From contig VSNB01000094.1 in assembly GCA_009774055.1 (NCBI GenBank), forward strand, positions 1 through 11,185: 11,185 nt of DNA, given 5' to 3'. This document shows positions 1 to 6,998 of the stretch, piece by piece. The notes under the pieces were generated by a model, which made no database searches, was not told the DNA's origin, and saw only the letters and a program-made list of their open reading frames with translations. The stretch comes from Clostridiales bacterium. GTDB lineage: Bacteria > Bacillota > Clostridia > Oscillospirales > Oscillospiraceae. Position 1 is the first letter of the stretch, and each line of letters opens with the position of its first letter. The position numbers and the translations under genes are program-made.

Positions 1-74
1 TTTTTTCGCCTCCTCCGCCATAAATCTACATTTTTTCCTCGGCGTTTTCTTACATTTTATCACTGGCGCTGACA
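1..74. mobile_element. Terminus of an IS21-like insertion sequence (left window edge)
   Basis: Reading the minus strand from position 74 outward, the sequence begins TGTCAGCGCC and is identical for 74 bases to the plus strand from 11110. The TGT..ACA outer end and the repeated AAAATGTA boxes, about 24 bases apart, fit the multiply repeated termini of the IS21 family. No transposase coding is visible, so the family call is an inference from the end structure. The element interrupts the ABC ATPase gene whose remnant starts at 75, and the rest of it lies outside the window. Confidence 0.6.
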
Positions 75-320
75 CCGGAGAACGAGGAAAAGCTTCAACA
101 GAGCATCGCCGCACTGACCCGTGGAAAGACCCTACTGGTCATCGCCCATCGGCTGTCCACCATCCGAAATGCGGACAACATCGTGGTGCTGAAAAGCGGC
201 GAAGTCATTGCCCAGGGCCGGCAGGAAGAACTTTTGCAGACCTGCCCGCTCTACCGGCAGATGTGGCAGGCCCACATCGGGGCCAAGGATTGGGCGGTAT
301 CCGGAAAGGAGGCGGTGTGA
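75..320 (+). pseudogene. ABC transporter ATPase/permease, 3' remnant cut by the insertion element
   Basis: About 81 codons of the C-terminal end of an exporter-type ABC protein remain. They begin at the PENEEK segment that follows Walker B and the D-loop in intact relatives. The H-loop (VIAHRLST) and the ADNIVVLKSGE strand are present; the membrane domain, Walker A, signature and Walker B are missing. The tail (MWQAHIGAKDWAV) matches the tail of the intact minus-strand protein ending at 3842 (LWQAAEGAADWKV), so this was its paralog. The stop TGA is one base from the ATG of the next gene, so the two formed a co-translated heterodimer. Base 75 is the first base not shared with the terminal repeat. 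The remnant has no start of its own and should be non-functional unless the rest is reconstituted elsewhere. Confidence 0.85.
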
Positions 321-321
321 G

Positions 322-2055
322 ATGTTCCAAACGGTCAAGCGTATCATCCGCTGGTGTGGGGAGTTCCGAGGAAAACTGTATATCGGCTTCGTGTTTTCCT
401 TCTTCTCCACCTGGTTCGCGGCAATGCCCATTATGGTCGCGGCTTATACGGTGGGATTGCTGATCCAGGGGCGGCTGGAGCGGAAGTGGGTTGGCCTGAG
501 CCTGTTGGTCATTGCATTGCTGGTACTGCTCCGGTTCCTGTTCAGCTACTTGCAGGCCCGGTTCCAAGAGGCGATCAGCTACGAGCTGGTGGCCCGGGAT
601 AGGCTGGCCATCGGCGAGGCGCTGAAACGGGTTTCCCTGGGCTACTTTCAGCAGGTAGATACGGGGAATATCCTGAATTCCATCACCACCGGCCTGCACA
701 CGCTTGAAAATATGGGCATCCGCATGGTGGACAGCTTCATCGGCGGGTATCTGAATTTCCTGTGTATCCTCCTGTGCCTGCTGGCTGTCAGCCCGCTGGC
801 CGCGCTGATCTCCCTGGCGGGGACGGCGCTGTCCTTCCTGTTCCTGCTTCTGGTATCCCGCCACAGCGCAGTAAATGCCCCGGTGTCCGCCCAGGCGGGG
901 CGGGACCTGACGGCGGCAACGCTGGAGTACGCCCGGGGCCTGCCGGTGGTGAAGTCCTTCGGACAGGGCGGGGCCTCTATGGCGGCGATGCGCCAGGCCA
1001 TCCGGGACAGCCGGGACATCTGCCTGAAAATCGAGTGGGGCTTCATCCCTGCCAACTGCCTGCATCTGCTGGCGTTGAAGATCGCTTCCGTTGCCCTGGC
1101 GGGAGCGGCCTGCTGGCTGGCACTGACAGGCACGCTGGAGCTGCCCATGATGCTGATGATCTGCTTTTTTTCCTTCGGCATCTTCGCCGGATTGGAGCCA
1201 ATCAGCGACAGCGCCCACGTCCTCAGCGTCATCAACAACGCAATGGATCAGCTGGACGCTCTGCGGGAAAATCACTTCATCGACCAGGATGGGCGGGATA
1301 TCCCTCTGGAGCGGTTCGACATTGCGTTCCGCCATGTGGAGTTCGGCTACGATGCAAGGACGGTTTTGAAGGATGTGAGCTTTACCATCCCGCAGAACAC
1401 CTCCACCGCCATCGTAGGGCCGTCCGGCAGCGGCAAGACCACCATTTGCAGCCTGATCGCCCGGTTCTATGATGTAACCAGTGGCAGCGTTACGGTGGGT
1501 GGGCACGATGTGCGGGAGTTCACCTGCGACAGCCTGCTGAAACATATCTCCATGGTCTTTCAAAATGTCTATCTGTTCCACGACACCATCCGGGCCAATA
1601 TCTGTTTCGGCAGACCGGACGCCACGGAGGAGGAGATGATCGCGGCTGCGAAAAAGGCACGGTGCCACGACTTCATTATGAGCCTGCCCGACGGCTATGA
1701 CACGGTAGTTGGCGAAGGTGGCGGCAGCCTCTCCGGGGGAGAAAAACAGCGCGTCTCCATCGCTCGCGCTATCTTAAAGGACGCGCCCATCATCATCCTG
1801 GACGAGGCCACCGCCAGCATCGACCCTGAAAATGAGCACCTGATCCAGGCGGCACTGTCAGAACTGACCCGGGGAAAGACTATCATCACCATCGCCCACC
1901 GGCTGGCCACCATTCAGAATGCGGATCAAATTCTGGTGGTAGATGACGGTCGAATTGTTCAGAGGGGAACCCATCGGGAGTTAGCAACCCAACCGGGGCG
2001 CTACCGCAGCTTTGTGGAGACCCGGCAGCGGGCGGAGGGGTGGAATATTGCATAA
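322..2055 (+). CDS. Exporter-fold ABC transporter, fused permease-ATPase half (second subunit, plus-strand pair)
   Basis: A 577-residue half-transporter with an N-terminal membrane domain (about residues 1-310, several long hydrophobic segments) and a C-terminal nucleotide-binding domain. Walker A is GPSGSGKT at 366-373, Q-loop Gln 414, signature LSGGEKQR at 470-477, Walker B ending in Asp494-Glu495, and H-loop His526. All are consensus, so ATP hydrolysis should be possible. The ATG at 322 is preferred over upstream in-frame starts: AAAGGAGG lies just before it and it follows the preceding gene's TGA by one base. Half-transporters work as dimers. The natural partner is the gene broken at 75-320, so this protein is probably orphaned, or pairs with the paralogous subunit encoded at 3842-5587. 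Its ATPase domain is very similar to the 2097-3845 product (both share ARCHDFIMSLPDGYDTVVGE). Substrate unknown: drug, peptide or siderophore are all possible. Confidence 0.9.
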   Translation: MFQTVKRIIRWCGEFRGKLYIGFVFSFFSTWFAAMPIMVAAYTVGLLIQGRLERKWVGLSLLVIALLVLLRFLFSYLQARFQEAISYELVARDRLAIGEALKRVSLGYFQQVDTGNILNSITTGLHTLENMGIRMVDSFIGGYLNFLCILLCLLAVSPLAALISLAGTALSFLFLLLVSRHSAVNAPVSAQAGRDLTAATLEYARGLPVVKSFGQGGASMAAMRQAIRDSRDICLKIEWGFIPANCLHLLALKIASVALAGAACWLALTGTLELPMMLMICFFSFGIFAGLEPISDSAHVLSVINNAMDQLDALRENHFIDQDGRDIPLERFDIAFRHVEFGYDARTVLKDVSFTIPQNTSTAIVGPSGSGKTTICSLIARFYDVTSGSVTVGGHDVREFTCDSLLKHISMVFQNVYLFHDTIRANICFGRPDATEEEMIAAAKKARCHDFIMSLPDGYDTVVGEGGGSLSGGEKQRVSIARAILKDAPIIILDEATASIDPENEHLIQAALSELTRGKTIITIAHRLATIQNADQILVVDDGRIVQRGTHRELATQPGRYRSFVETRQRAEGWNIA

Positions 2056-2066
2056 AATATGAGGAA

Positions 2067-2092
2067 AGAGCCGGTGCGGATGCACCGGCTCT
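2067..2092. terminator. Bidirectional hairpin terminator between convergent ABC operons
   Basis: An 11-bp perfect stem (AGAGCCGGTGC / GCACCGGCTCT) with a GGAT loop fills the gap between two convergent genes. Read on the minus strand it is followed by a T-rich stretch (TTTCCTCATATTTT). On the plus strand the following tract is weak (CAATTTAG). It most plausibly ends both transcripts, better for the minus strand. Confidence 0.8.
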
Positions 2093-2096
2093 CAAT

Positions 2097-3845
2097 TTAG
2101 GCGCTTCGGCTGTTCCAGCCCTGACTGTTTTCCCGTACCGAGACGAACTTGCGGTAGATGCCCTCCTCCTGCATCAGCGCCTCGTGGACACCCCGCTGGA
2201 CGATCTGCCCTTCCGCCACCACGAAGATTTGATCCGCGTTTCGGATGGTATTCAGCCTGTGGGCGATGACCAGCAGCGTCTTGCCCTTGCACAGCTCGCT
2301 GATAGCCTGCTGGATATAGCTCTCGTTGTCCGCGTCTACGCTGGCCGTGGCCTCGTCCAGAATGACGATGGGGGCGTCCTTCAGAATGCAGCGGGCAATG
2401 GAAATTCTCTGTTTCTCGCCGCCGGAGAGGGATTCGCCGCCCTCCCCGACTACCGTATCGTAGCCGTCCGGCAGGCTCATAATGAAGTCGTGGCATCGGG
2501 CTTTCCTGGCCGCCTCTATGACCTCCTCCCGGCTGGCGTCCGGGCGACCCATGCTGATGTTGTTGTAGATGGTGTCCTGAAACAGATACACCCGCTGGAA
2601 CACCATACTGATGTGGTCCATCAGTTCCGACAGCGGGACCGTCCGAATATCCACGCCCCGCACCAGCACCTGGCCGGACTTCACATCCCAGAACCGGGCC
2701 AGCAGGCTGGCGATGGTGGACTTGCCGCCGCCGGACGGCCCCACCAGCGCCGCCATTTGATTCTTCTCCAGGCGGAAGCTGATGTCATGCAGCGTCTCCT
2801 TTTCCCCGTAGGAGAAACTGACATTCCGAAACTCCACCTCGGGGCCGCCGCTCCGGGCGGGGATATGGGCCGTCCCCTTGTCCGACAACTCCGCCTCGGC
2901 AAAGACCTCCTCGATCCGGTCCATGCAGCTGTTCATTACCGTCAGGCGGGAACTCTGGCCGTACAGGGCCTTCATTGGGCCAAACAGGTCGAACACAAAC
3001 AGCATCACGCCTACGGCGAGAGAGGAATCCAAAAGCCCTCGGCCGCGCAGGAACAGCGTCAGCGCCACCACGACGGCCACGCCCAGCCCAAACACCAGGT
3101 TGAGCCGCCGCTGCCAGGGCGCGTGGTTTTCCTCAAAGTCGATGCTCGTCTTACGGCTTTCACGGAAGTTTTCCGTCAGCTCCGCCGACTTCTCACCCAG
3201 CAGGTTGTAGGTCTTGATGATGCCGATACCCTCGGCAAAGTCCAGCACCGCCTCTGTCAGGTTCTCACTCTGGGCCTGGCGGATGTCCGAATCCTCCAGC
3301 CCCTCCCGGCGCATCCCCTTGGCGATGGCCAGCACCAACAGCATCAGCGCACACCCGGCAAGGCCCAGCCAAGGATGGACGGCAAACAGGAACGCCAGCA
3401 TAATGGCCTCAGCGAAGATATAGCTCATCATATCCGCCAGCGCGGTCATGCAGTTTTCCTCAATAAACACCATGTCGGTGGAGAGTACAGAGCTGATTTT
3501 TCCGATGTTCCCCTCGGTAAAGTAGCCCATGGGCAGCTTCCGCAGGTGCGCACCCAGCTCCATCCGCTTTTCGGCGAACACCATGAACCCGGCGGCCGAT
3601 TGCAGCCGGTCCGCCGCGTGCTGACAGAGCACCTGCAAGACCAGACAGATTGCCATGGCCGCTCCCATGGTCAGGCACAGGCGGCCGTCGGCACTGCCGT
3701 CCAGAAACGCGGTCAGCACCAGAAACGCCATGCCGATGGGCGCTTTTGCCAAAAGGGATTTCAGGAACGAAAACAAAAAGGCCAGCTGAATCCGCCCCTT
3801 GTAACCTCCCGCCACATTCAGGATTCGTTTCATCAACGCGATCAT
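2097..3845 (-). CDS. Exporter-fold ABC transporter, fused permease-ATPase half (second subunit, minus-strand pair)
   Basis: A 582-residue half-transporter: hydrophobic membrane domain over about the first 310 residues, then a nucleotide-binding domain with Walker A GPSGGGKS (369-376), signature LSGGEKQR (473-480), Walker B Asp497-Glu498 and H-loop His529. The chosen ATG overlaps the upstream gene's stop as ATGA and has AGGAGGTG six bases before it, which indicates translational coupling and a heterodimer with the 3842-5587 product. An ATG four codons further in (3833) is less likely. Pairs of this type include multidrug exporters and also importers with exporter fold such as YbtPQ/IrtAB, which handle iron-siderophores. 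The metal-type operator upstream of the operon favours the second reading, but the sequence alone does not settle direction or substrate. Confidence 0.92.
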   Translation of the reverse strand: MIALMKRILNVAGGYKGRIQLAFLFSFLKSLLAKAPIGMAFLVLTAFLDGSADGRLCLTMGAAMAICLVLQVLCQHAADRLQSAAGFMVFAEKRMELGAHLRKLPMGYFTEGNIGKISSVLSTDMVFIEENCMTALADMMSYIFAEAIMLAFLFAVHPWLGLAGCALMLLVLAIAKGMRREGLEDSDIRQAQSENLTEAVLDFAEGIGIIKTYNLLGEKSAELTENFRESRKTSIDFEENHAPWQRRLNLVFGLGVAVVVALTLFLRGRGLLDSSLAVGVMLFVFDLFGPMKALYGQSSRLTVMNSCMDRIEEVFAEAELSDKGTAHIPARSGGPEVEFRNVSFSYGEKETLHDISFRLEKNQMAALVGPSGGGKSTIASLLARFWDVKSGQVLVRGVDIRTVPLSELMDHISMVFQRVYLFQDTIYNNISMGRPDASREEVIEAARKARCHDFIMSLPDGYDTVVGEGGESLSGGEKQRISIARCILKDAPIVILDEATASVDADNESYIQQAISELCKGKTLLVIAHRLNTIRNADQIFVVAEGQIVQRGVHEALMQEEGIYRKFVSVRENSQGWNSRSA

Positions 3846-5587
3846 GCCAGCACCTCCTCCACCGATACCTTCCAATCCGCGGCGCCCTCCGCCGCCTGCC
3901 AGAGGGTCTGATATTCCGGGCTGCGCTCCAGCAGCTCTTTGTGCGTTCCCACCGCCGCCACATTGCCCTGATGTAGCACGCAGATCTGGTCCGCATTCAC
4001 GATGGAATGGAGCCGGTGGGCAATCACGATGACCGTTTTTCCCCGGATGACCTGGGCAATGGCGGCGTTCATTTTCTCCTCATTCTCGGGGTCCATGAAA
4101 GCGGTTGCCTCGTCCAGCACCACAATGGGAGCGTTCTTCAAAATCGCCCGGGCCAGGGAGATCCGCTGCCGTTCTCCGCCAGAGAGCTGTTTTCCGCCAT
4201 CCCCGGCCATAGTGTGGATGCCCTGGGGCAGACGGGCCAGAAATTCGCCGCACTGGGCCTTTTCCGCCGCCGCCAGAACTTCCTCATCCGTGGCGTCCAG
4301 CTTGCCCAGGCGGATATTTTCCAGCAGGCTCATGTTGAACAGGAACTGCTCCTGGGACACATAGGAGATCTGGTCATTCAGCGATTCAATGCTCATATCC
4401 CGGACATCCTGACCGCCGATCTTCACTGAACCGCCGGACACATCGTAGAAATGCACCAACAGCTTGGCTAAAGTGGATTTTCCGCTGCCGGATTCGCCTA
4501 CCAGGGCGACCAAGCTCCCCTCCCTGGCGGAGAGGGAGACGCCGTGGAGCACTTCCTCCTCCTTATAGCCAAAACGGACATCTTCAAAGGAGATGGAATG
4601 ATCCTTTCCGGCAAACGGGCGGTTTGTCTGCTGCAAGGGCGGCGCGCTCATCAGCTGCTCCAGAGCTTCGATTTTGAAATTGACCTGGGGCATGGTGGAC
4701 AGAAAGCTGAGAGATCGCAGCAGCGGCGCGCCGATGCCGAAGCTCATGCACAGCACCAGCACCAGATCCGGCAGTGTTGACCAGCCTTGCAGGACAAACC
4801 ACGCCCCCAGCGGCAGGGTAAACATGGCTGTGCAGGGGATAATGCTGTTATAGAGGGCCATCCAGGGCCAGCAGACCCGGTACCAATCCAGGGTAAAGTC
4901 CCGATAGTTTGTCACATCTGTTTCAAACCGCTTGTAGCTGTCGCCGTCCCGGTTGAAGACCTTTACCACCTCCATACCGTTGATATACTCCACAATGGTG
5001 CTGTTCATCTTCTGGGCCGCGCCGTAGTAGGCCCCCATTTTGCTGGTGCCCTGCTTGTACATGGCGCCCATGGCCACGAAGCCCAGAGGGAGGGAGCACA
5101 GGGTCAGAAGAGCCAGTTTCCAGTCCGCAAAGAACATAGCGATATAGACGATGACCGGAACGGCAACATTTGAGATGCCCTCCGGAATGGCGTGGGCCAG
5201 CAGAAGTTCAATGGATTCGATGTCGTCAATAAACATCTTTTTGAGGACGCCCACGCCCTTCTCCTGAATCGTCCCCAAGGGCTGTGCCTCCAGCTTTTTT
5301 TGAAGGGAGACGCGGATGTTTTCCAGGGTGTGGTAAGCCGCCTGATGGGACAGGGCCAGCCCCCGGACATAGAGCAGGGCATAGAGGATTCCGCAGACGG
5401 AGATAGCGGCCACACGCCAGACGGCTCCGGCAGGTTCCAGGCTGCCATAGCCCAGCAGCGGCAGGATCAGCTGGTAGGCAAACCAGAAGGGCAGTACACT
5501 CATGGTCACACCCAGCAGGAGGACGGCCACCGACCGGTAGGTCAGCCGGCGGTACTCCCCCGCATAGTCCAATACTTTCTTGAACAC
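3842..5587 (-). CDS. Exporter-fold ABC transporter, fused permease-ATPase half (first subunit, minus-strand pair)
   Basis: A 581-residue half-transporter starting at a GTG, chosen because AAAGGAGGT lies seven bases before it. A longer open frame back to 5728 overlaps the tetR gene and has no ribosome site. The membrane domain is followed by a nucleotide-binding domain with Walker A GESGSGKS (364-371), a Q-loop in SYVSQEQ, signature LSGGERQR (468-475), Walker B Asp492-Glu493 and H-loop His524. Nothing is degenerate, so both ATP sites of the heterodimer look competent. It is the first gene of a two-gene operon with a four-base ATGA overlap to the next. Upstream, between the tetR terminator and this start, sits a GTTAG/CTAAC palindrome shared with other metal genes here, so iron or another metal probably controls it. 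Its tail is paralogous to the broken gene at 75-320. Confidence 0.92.
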   Translation of the reverse strand: MFKKVLDYAGEYRRLTYRSVAVLLLGVTMSVLPFWFAYQLILPLLGYGSLEPAGAVWRVAAISVCGILYALLYVRGLALSHQAAYHTLENIRVSLQKKLEAQPLGTIQEKGVGVLKKMFIDDIESIELLLAHAIPEGISNVAVPVIVYIAMFFADWKLALLTLCSLPLGFVAMGAMYKQGTSKMGAYYGAAQKMNSTIVEYINGMEVVKVFNRDGDSYKRFETDVTNYRDFTLDWYRVCWPWMALYNSIIPCTAMFTLPLGAWFVLQGWSTLPDLVLVLCMSFGIGAPLLRSLSFLSTMPQVNFKIEALEQLMSAPPLQQTNRPFAGKDHSISFEDVRFGYKEEEVLHGVSLSAREGSLVALVGESGSGKSTLAKLLVHFYDVSGGSVKIGGQDVRDMSIESLNDQISYVSQEQFLFNMSLLENIRLGKLDATDEEVLAAAEKAQCGEFLARLPQGIHTMAGDGGKQLSGGERQRISLARAILKNAPIVVLDEATAFMDPENEEKMNAAIAQVIRGKTVIVIAHRLHSIVNADQICVLHQGNVAAVGTHKELLERSPEYQTLWQAAEGAADWKVSVEEVLA

Positions 5588-5611
5588 AAAATTACCTCCT
5601 TTGATCAAAAA

Positions 5612-5627
5612 GTTAGATACAGCTAAC
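5612..5627 (-). promoter_or_regulatory. Putative metal-responsive operator before the ABC operon (GTTAG box 1)
   Basis: In gene direction the site reads GTTAGCTGTATCTAAC, flanked by A and T so that the arms are AGTTAG/CTAACT. It is one of five such 16-bp inverted repeats in the window, all before genes of the inferred metal regulon. It lies 25 bases upstream of the GTG start and overlaps the only candidate -10 box. Confidence 0.7.
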
Positions 5628-5642
5628 TCCAAGGCTTTTGAA
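5614..5642 (-). promoter_or_regulatory. Weak candidate promoter for the ABC operon
   Basis: On the minus strand TTCAAA and TATCTA are 17 bases apart. Both match the sigma-A consensus poorly. It is offered because the tetR transcript appears to be terminated just upstream and some promoter is needed here. The -10 lies inside the GTTAG palindrome, so a bound repressor would block it. Confidence 0.3.
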
Positions 5643-5664
5643 AAGCCCTTTCTGGGAAAAGGGC
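5641..5664 (-). terminator. Terminator after the tetR-type gene
   Basis: Directly after the tetR stop, the minus strand has a 7-bp GC-rich stem (GCCCTTT / AAAGGGC) with a 6-base loop, then TTTTC. A second overlapping palindrome (GGCTTTTGAAAAGCC, 5633-5647) could compete with it. The T run is short, so termination may be partial. Confidence 0.6.
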
Positions 5665-5667
5665 CTT

Positions 5668-6288
5668 TCAGGGGGAAGAAAATCCAAATATGCGGTACCA
5701 GTCGAAGAGCTTGCAGACCAGCTTGCAATGGCTCTCCAGCTGCTCCAGATTATAGCCGTGGATGAACGGCTCATAGATAGTAGCCCAGAAGGCGGTGAGC
5801 AGGATGTGAATCTCCGCTTCCGACATGTCCACTGTGGTCAGCTCCCGGCGGCGGGCCTCCTGATAGTATCCATAGGTAGCCTGGGTCATCTTCTCCACCC
5901 AGTCATGCTGGAAGTTGGTGTAGCGGGTGTTCTCCGCACAGCTGACCAGCAGCACAAAACCGTCGTGCCGTTCGTCCAAATAGCGGAACCACCACATCAT
6001 GTAGTCCTCGTCCATGTCCCAGGCTTTCACCAGCTCCTCATCCGATACCTGGCTGAAATCCGTGACGGACTTCTGGGCTATGATCTCATTCAGGTCCGCC
6101 ACAGTATCCGCCACCACGGCGGCGAACAGCTCCTCTTTGCCGCTGTAGCGCTTGTAGAGCGCACCGGTAGTCACATTGGCGTTTTCACAGATACGCTTCA
6201 GCGATGCCTTTTCAAAACCCTTCTCCAGAAACTCCCGGCGCGCGCTTGCCAGGATCAGCGGATCAAGGGAATGGTCCGGCTTGGCCAT
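5668..6288 (-). CDS. TetR/AcrR-family transcriptional repressor
   Basis: A 206-residue protein of normal TetR length. The N-terminal DNA-binding domain has a helix-turn-helix around residues 28-47 (SLKRICENANVTTGALYKRY), followed by the typical GKEELFAAV helix. The remaining helical domain would bind a ligand and form the dimer, and its ligand cannot be read from sequence. GGGAGG lies about seven bases before the ATG. A TTGACA/TATATT promoter and two tandem palindromes sit immediately upstream, so autorepression is likely. It is co-directional with and directly upstream of the two-gene ABC operon, the usual place for a local transporter regulator. However, a terminator separates them and its operator sequence does not recur before the ABC genes, so control of the transporter is an inference. 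Confidence 0.92.
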   Translation of the reverse strand: MAKPDHSLDPLILASARREFLEKGFEKASLKRICENANVTTGALYKRYSGKEELFAAVVADTVADLNEIIAQKSVTDFSQVSDEELVKAWDMDEDYMMWWFRYLDERHDGFVLLVSCAENTRYTNFQHDWVEKMTQATYGYYQEARRRELTTVDMSEAEIHILLTAFWATIYEPFIHGYNLEQLESHCKLVCKLFDWYRIFGFSSP

Positions 6289-6308
6289 TGTTTATCCTCC
6301 CTTCAAAT

Positions 6309-6338
6309 GATAATTAAATTACCGATAATCTAATTATC
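6309..6338 (-). promoter_or_regulatory. Tandem 15-bp palindromic operator of the TetR-family gene
   Basis: Two directly abutting 15-bp units, plus strand GATAATTAAATTACC and GATAATCTAATTATC, are identical at 12 of 15 positions. The second is a perfect GATAAT-N3-ATTATC palindrome; the first has one arm mismatch. They begin right after the -10 box and cover about the first 30 transcribed bases, the classic place for repression by a TetR-family dimer. Confidence 0.75.
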
Positions 6339-6367
6339 AATATATCACTGACAAAATTGGTTGTCAA
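6339..6367 (-). promoter_or_regulatory. Sigma-A promoter of the TetR-family gene
   Basis: On the minus strand a perfect TTGACA -35 (6362-6367) is 17 bases from TATATT (6339-6344), with a TG extended -10 element. This is the best promoter in the window, and it drives a gene whose operators start at its -10 edge. Confidence 0.85.
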
Positions 6368-6377
6368 GGGCAAAATG

Positions 6378-6409
6378 AAAAGCACGGCAGATTTCCCCGC
6401 CGCGCTTTT
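6378..6409 (-). terminator. Terminator after the surface-protein remnant
   Basis: Read on the minus strand, AAAAGCGCGGC pairs with GCCGTGCTTTT (11 bp including one G-T pair) across a 10-base loop, followed by CATTTT. It lies 17 bases past the stop of the gene remnant ending at 6427 and before the tetR promoter. Confidence 0.75.
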
Positions 6410-6426
6410 CAAAATCAGTGAGAGGT

Positions 6427-6810
6427 CTATTGATTCACGCACTCGTACATACAGGTGGTTTTTCCAATGGCATTTTCCATCTTGGCGCCATCGAACAGTA
6501 CATTAAATGCGCAGCTTTCCACAACGCTGCCCTCCGCTCGCCCTGCAACGGCTCCCAGTGTGACTGCTCCGTCAATGCTGCCGGATAGCCGGCAGTTGGT
6601 CACGGCAAAGGCAGTTTCCTCGCCGTAATAGTAGAGGCCGGTGCTGATCAATCCGCCCACATGGGTGGCGCCGGGGATATTCATGGTGATTTCCACAGAG
6701 CAGTTATCCACTACGCAGGGATAGATGGTGGTAGAGAATCCTTGGAAACCGTATGACCACCACCGTCAAAGGTTCCAAGGAACATGGTGGAGCAGCCTTT
6801 CCATCCCGGC
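6427..6810 (-). pseudogene. C-terminal remnant of a beta-helix/GLUG-like surface protein, frameshifted
   Basis: The readable 3' part (from about 6740 to the stop at 6427) is rich in Gly, Val and Ser with spaced cysteines (NCSVEI, NCRLSGSIDG, SCAFNV) and GGLIS/GAVAG turns, typical of right-handed beta-helix or GLUG-type repeats in large secreted Firmicute proteins. Just upstream, in another frame, is the hallmark FLGTFDGGGHTVS. Adding one A at 6742-6743 would join the frames to give HTVSKGFSTTIYP. The upstream boundary, around 6795-6815, abuts an unrelated broken gene, so only about 125 residues of a probably much larger protein remain. A GTG at 6711 could start a 94-residue fragment, but it has no convincing ribosome site and a truncated fold. 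The family call rests on motif style only. Confidence 0.6.
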
Positions 6811-6998
6811 CACAAGGCAGACGTGAAGGGAGTTTCCGGTCAGCCCGCCGATGCCTGGTGTGCGCACTACTATCTGACGGTAAATCTTTCGGCCTTCTTT
6901 TTCAATTTGGAAACATCCCAGCCCTGCTCCGAGAGAAAACGGAGGGAGGCGGGCGCGATGATGTGCCACATGAACCGTTCGCAATAGGTATATTTCAT
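6795..6998 (-). pseudogene. 5' remnant of an ATC-hydrolase-like gene (L-2-amino-thiazoline-4-carboxylate hydrolase family), frameshifted and truncated
   Basis: The ATG overlaps the stop of the upstream reductase-like gene as ATGA, and GGGGG lies just before it, so it was the next gene of that operon. As read, the frame stops at 6870 after 42 residues (MKYTYCERFMWHIIAPASLR ... KKKAERF). In the neighbouring frame the protein continues as KIYRQIVVRTPGIGG and LTGNSLHVCLVAG. Adding one A at 6887-6889 would restore KKAEKIYRQIV. From recall, IV-RTP-IGG-N-L is characteristic of the N-terminal part of the ATC-hydrolase family, usually around 200 residues or more. Coding similarity ends near 6795-6815, where it is fused to the remnant of a surface protein. 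The lesion in the A run could be a sequencing error; the truncation could not. Confidence 0.5.

Noticed and set aside
205..1668. Long minus-strand open frame of 487 codons
   Set aside because: It lies wholly antisense to a well-supported ABC transporter, has Gln/Arg/Pro-rich composition typical of antisense frames in GC-rich DNA, and has no ribosome site.
1980..1995. GTTAGCAACCCAACCG as a further operator
   Set aside because: It lies inside the coding region of an ABC subunit and lacks the second arm.
2040..3911. Long plus-strand open frame of 623 codons
   Set aside because: Antisense shadow of the ABC subunit at 2097-3845, with His/Gln/Arg-rich low-complexity translation and no family motif.
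5588..5728. Longer start for the first ABC subunit at 5728
   Set aside because: It would overlap the tetR gene and read through its terminator; the GTG at 5587 has a strong, well-spaced ribosome site.
6309..6338. Reading the GATAAT repeats as a Fur box
   Set aside because: The arms resemble Fur half-sites but are separated by three bases, not the one of the 7-1-7 Fur model, and they sit at the tetR promoter, whose product is the simpler ligand.
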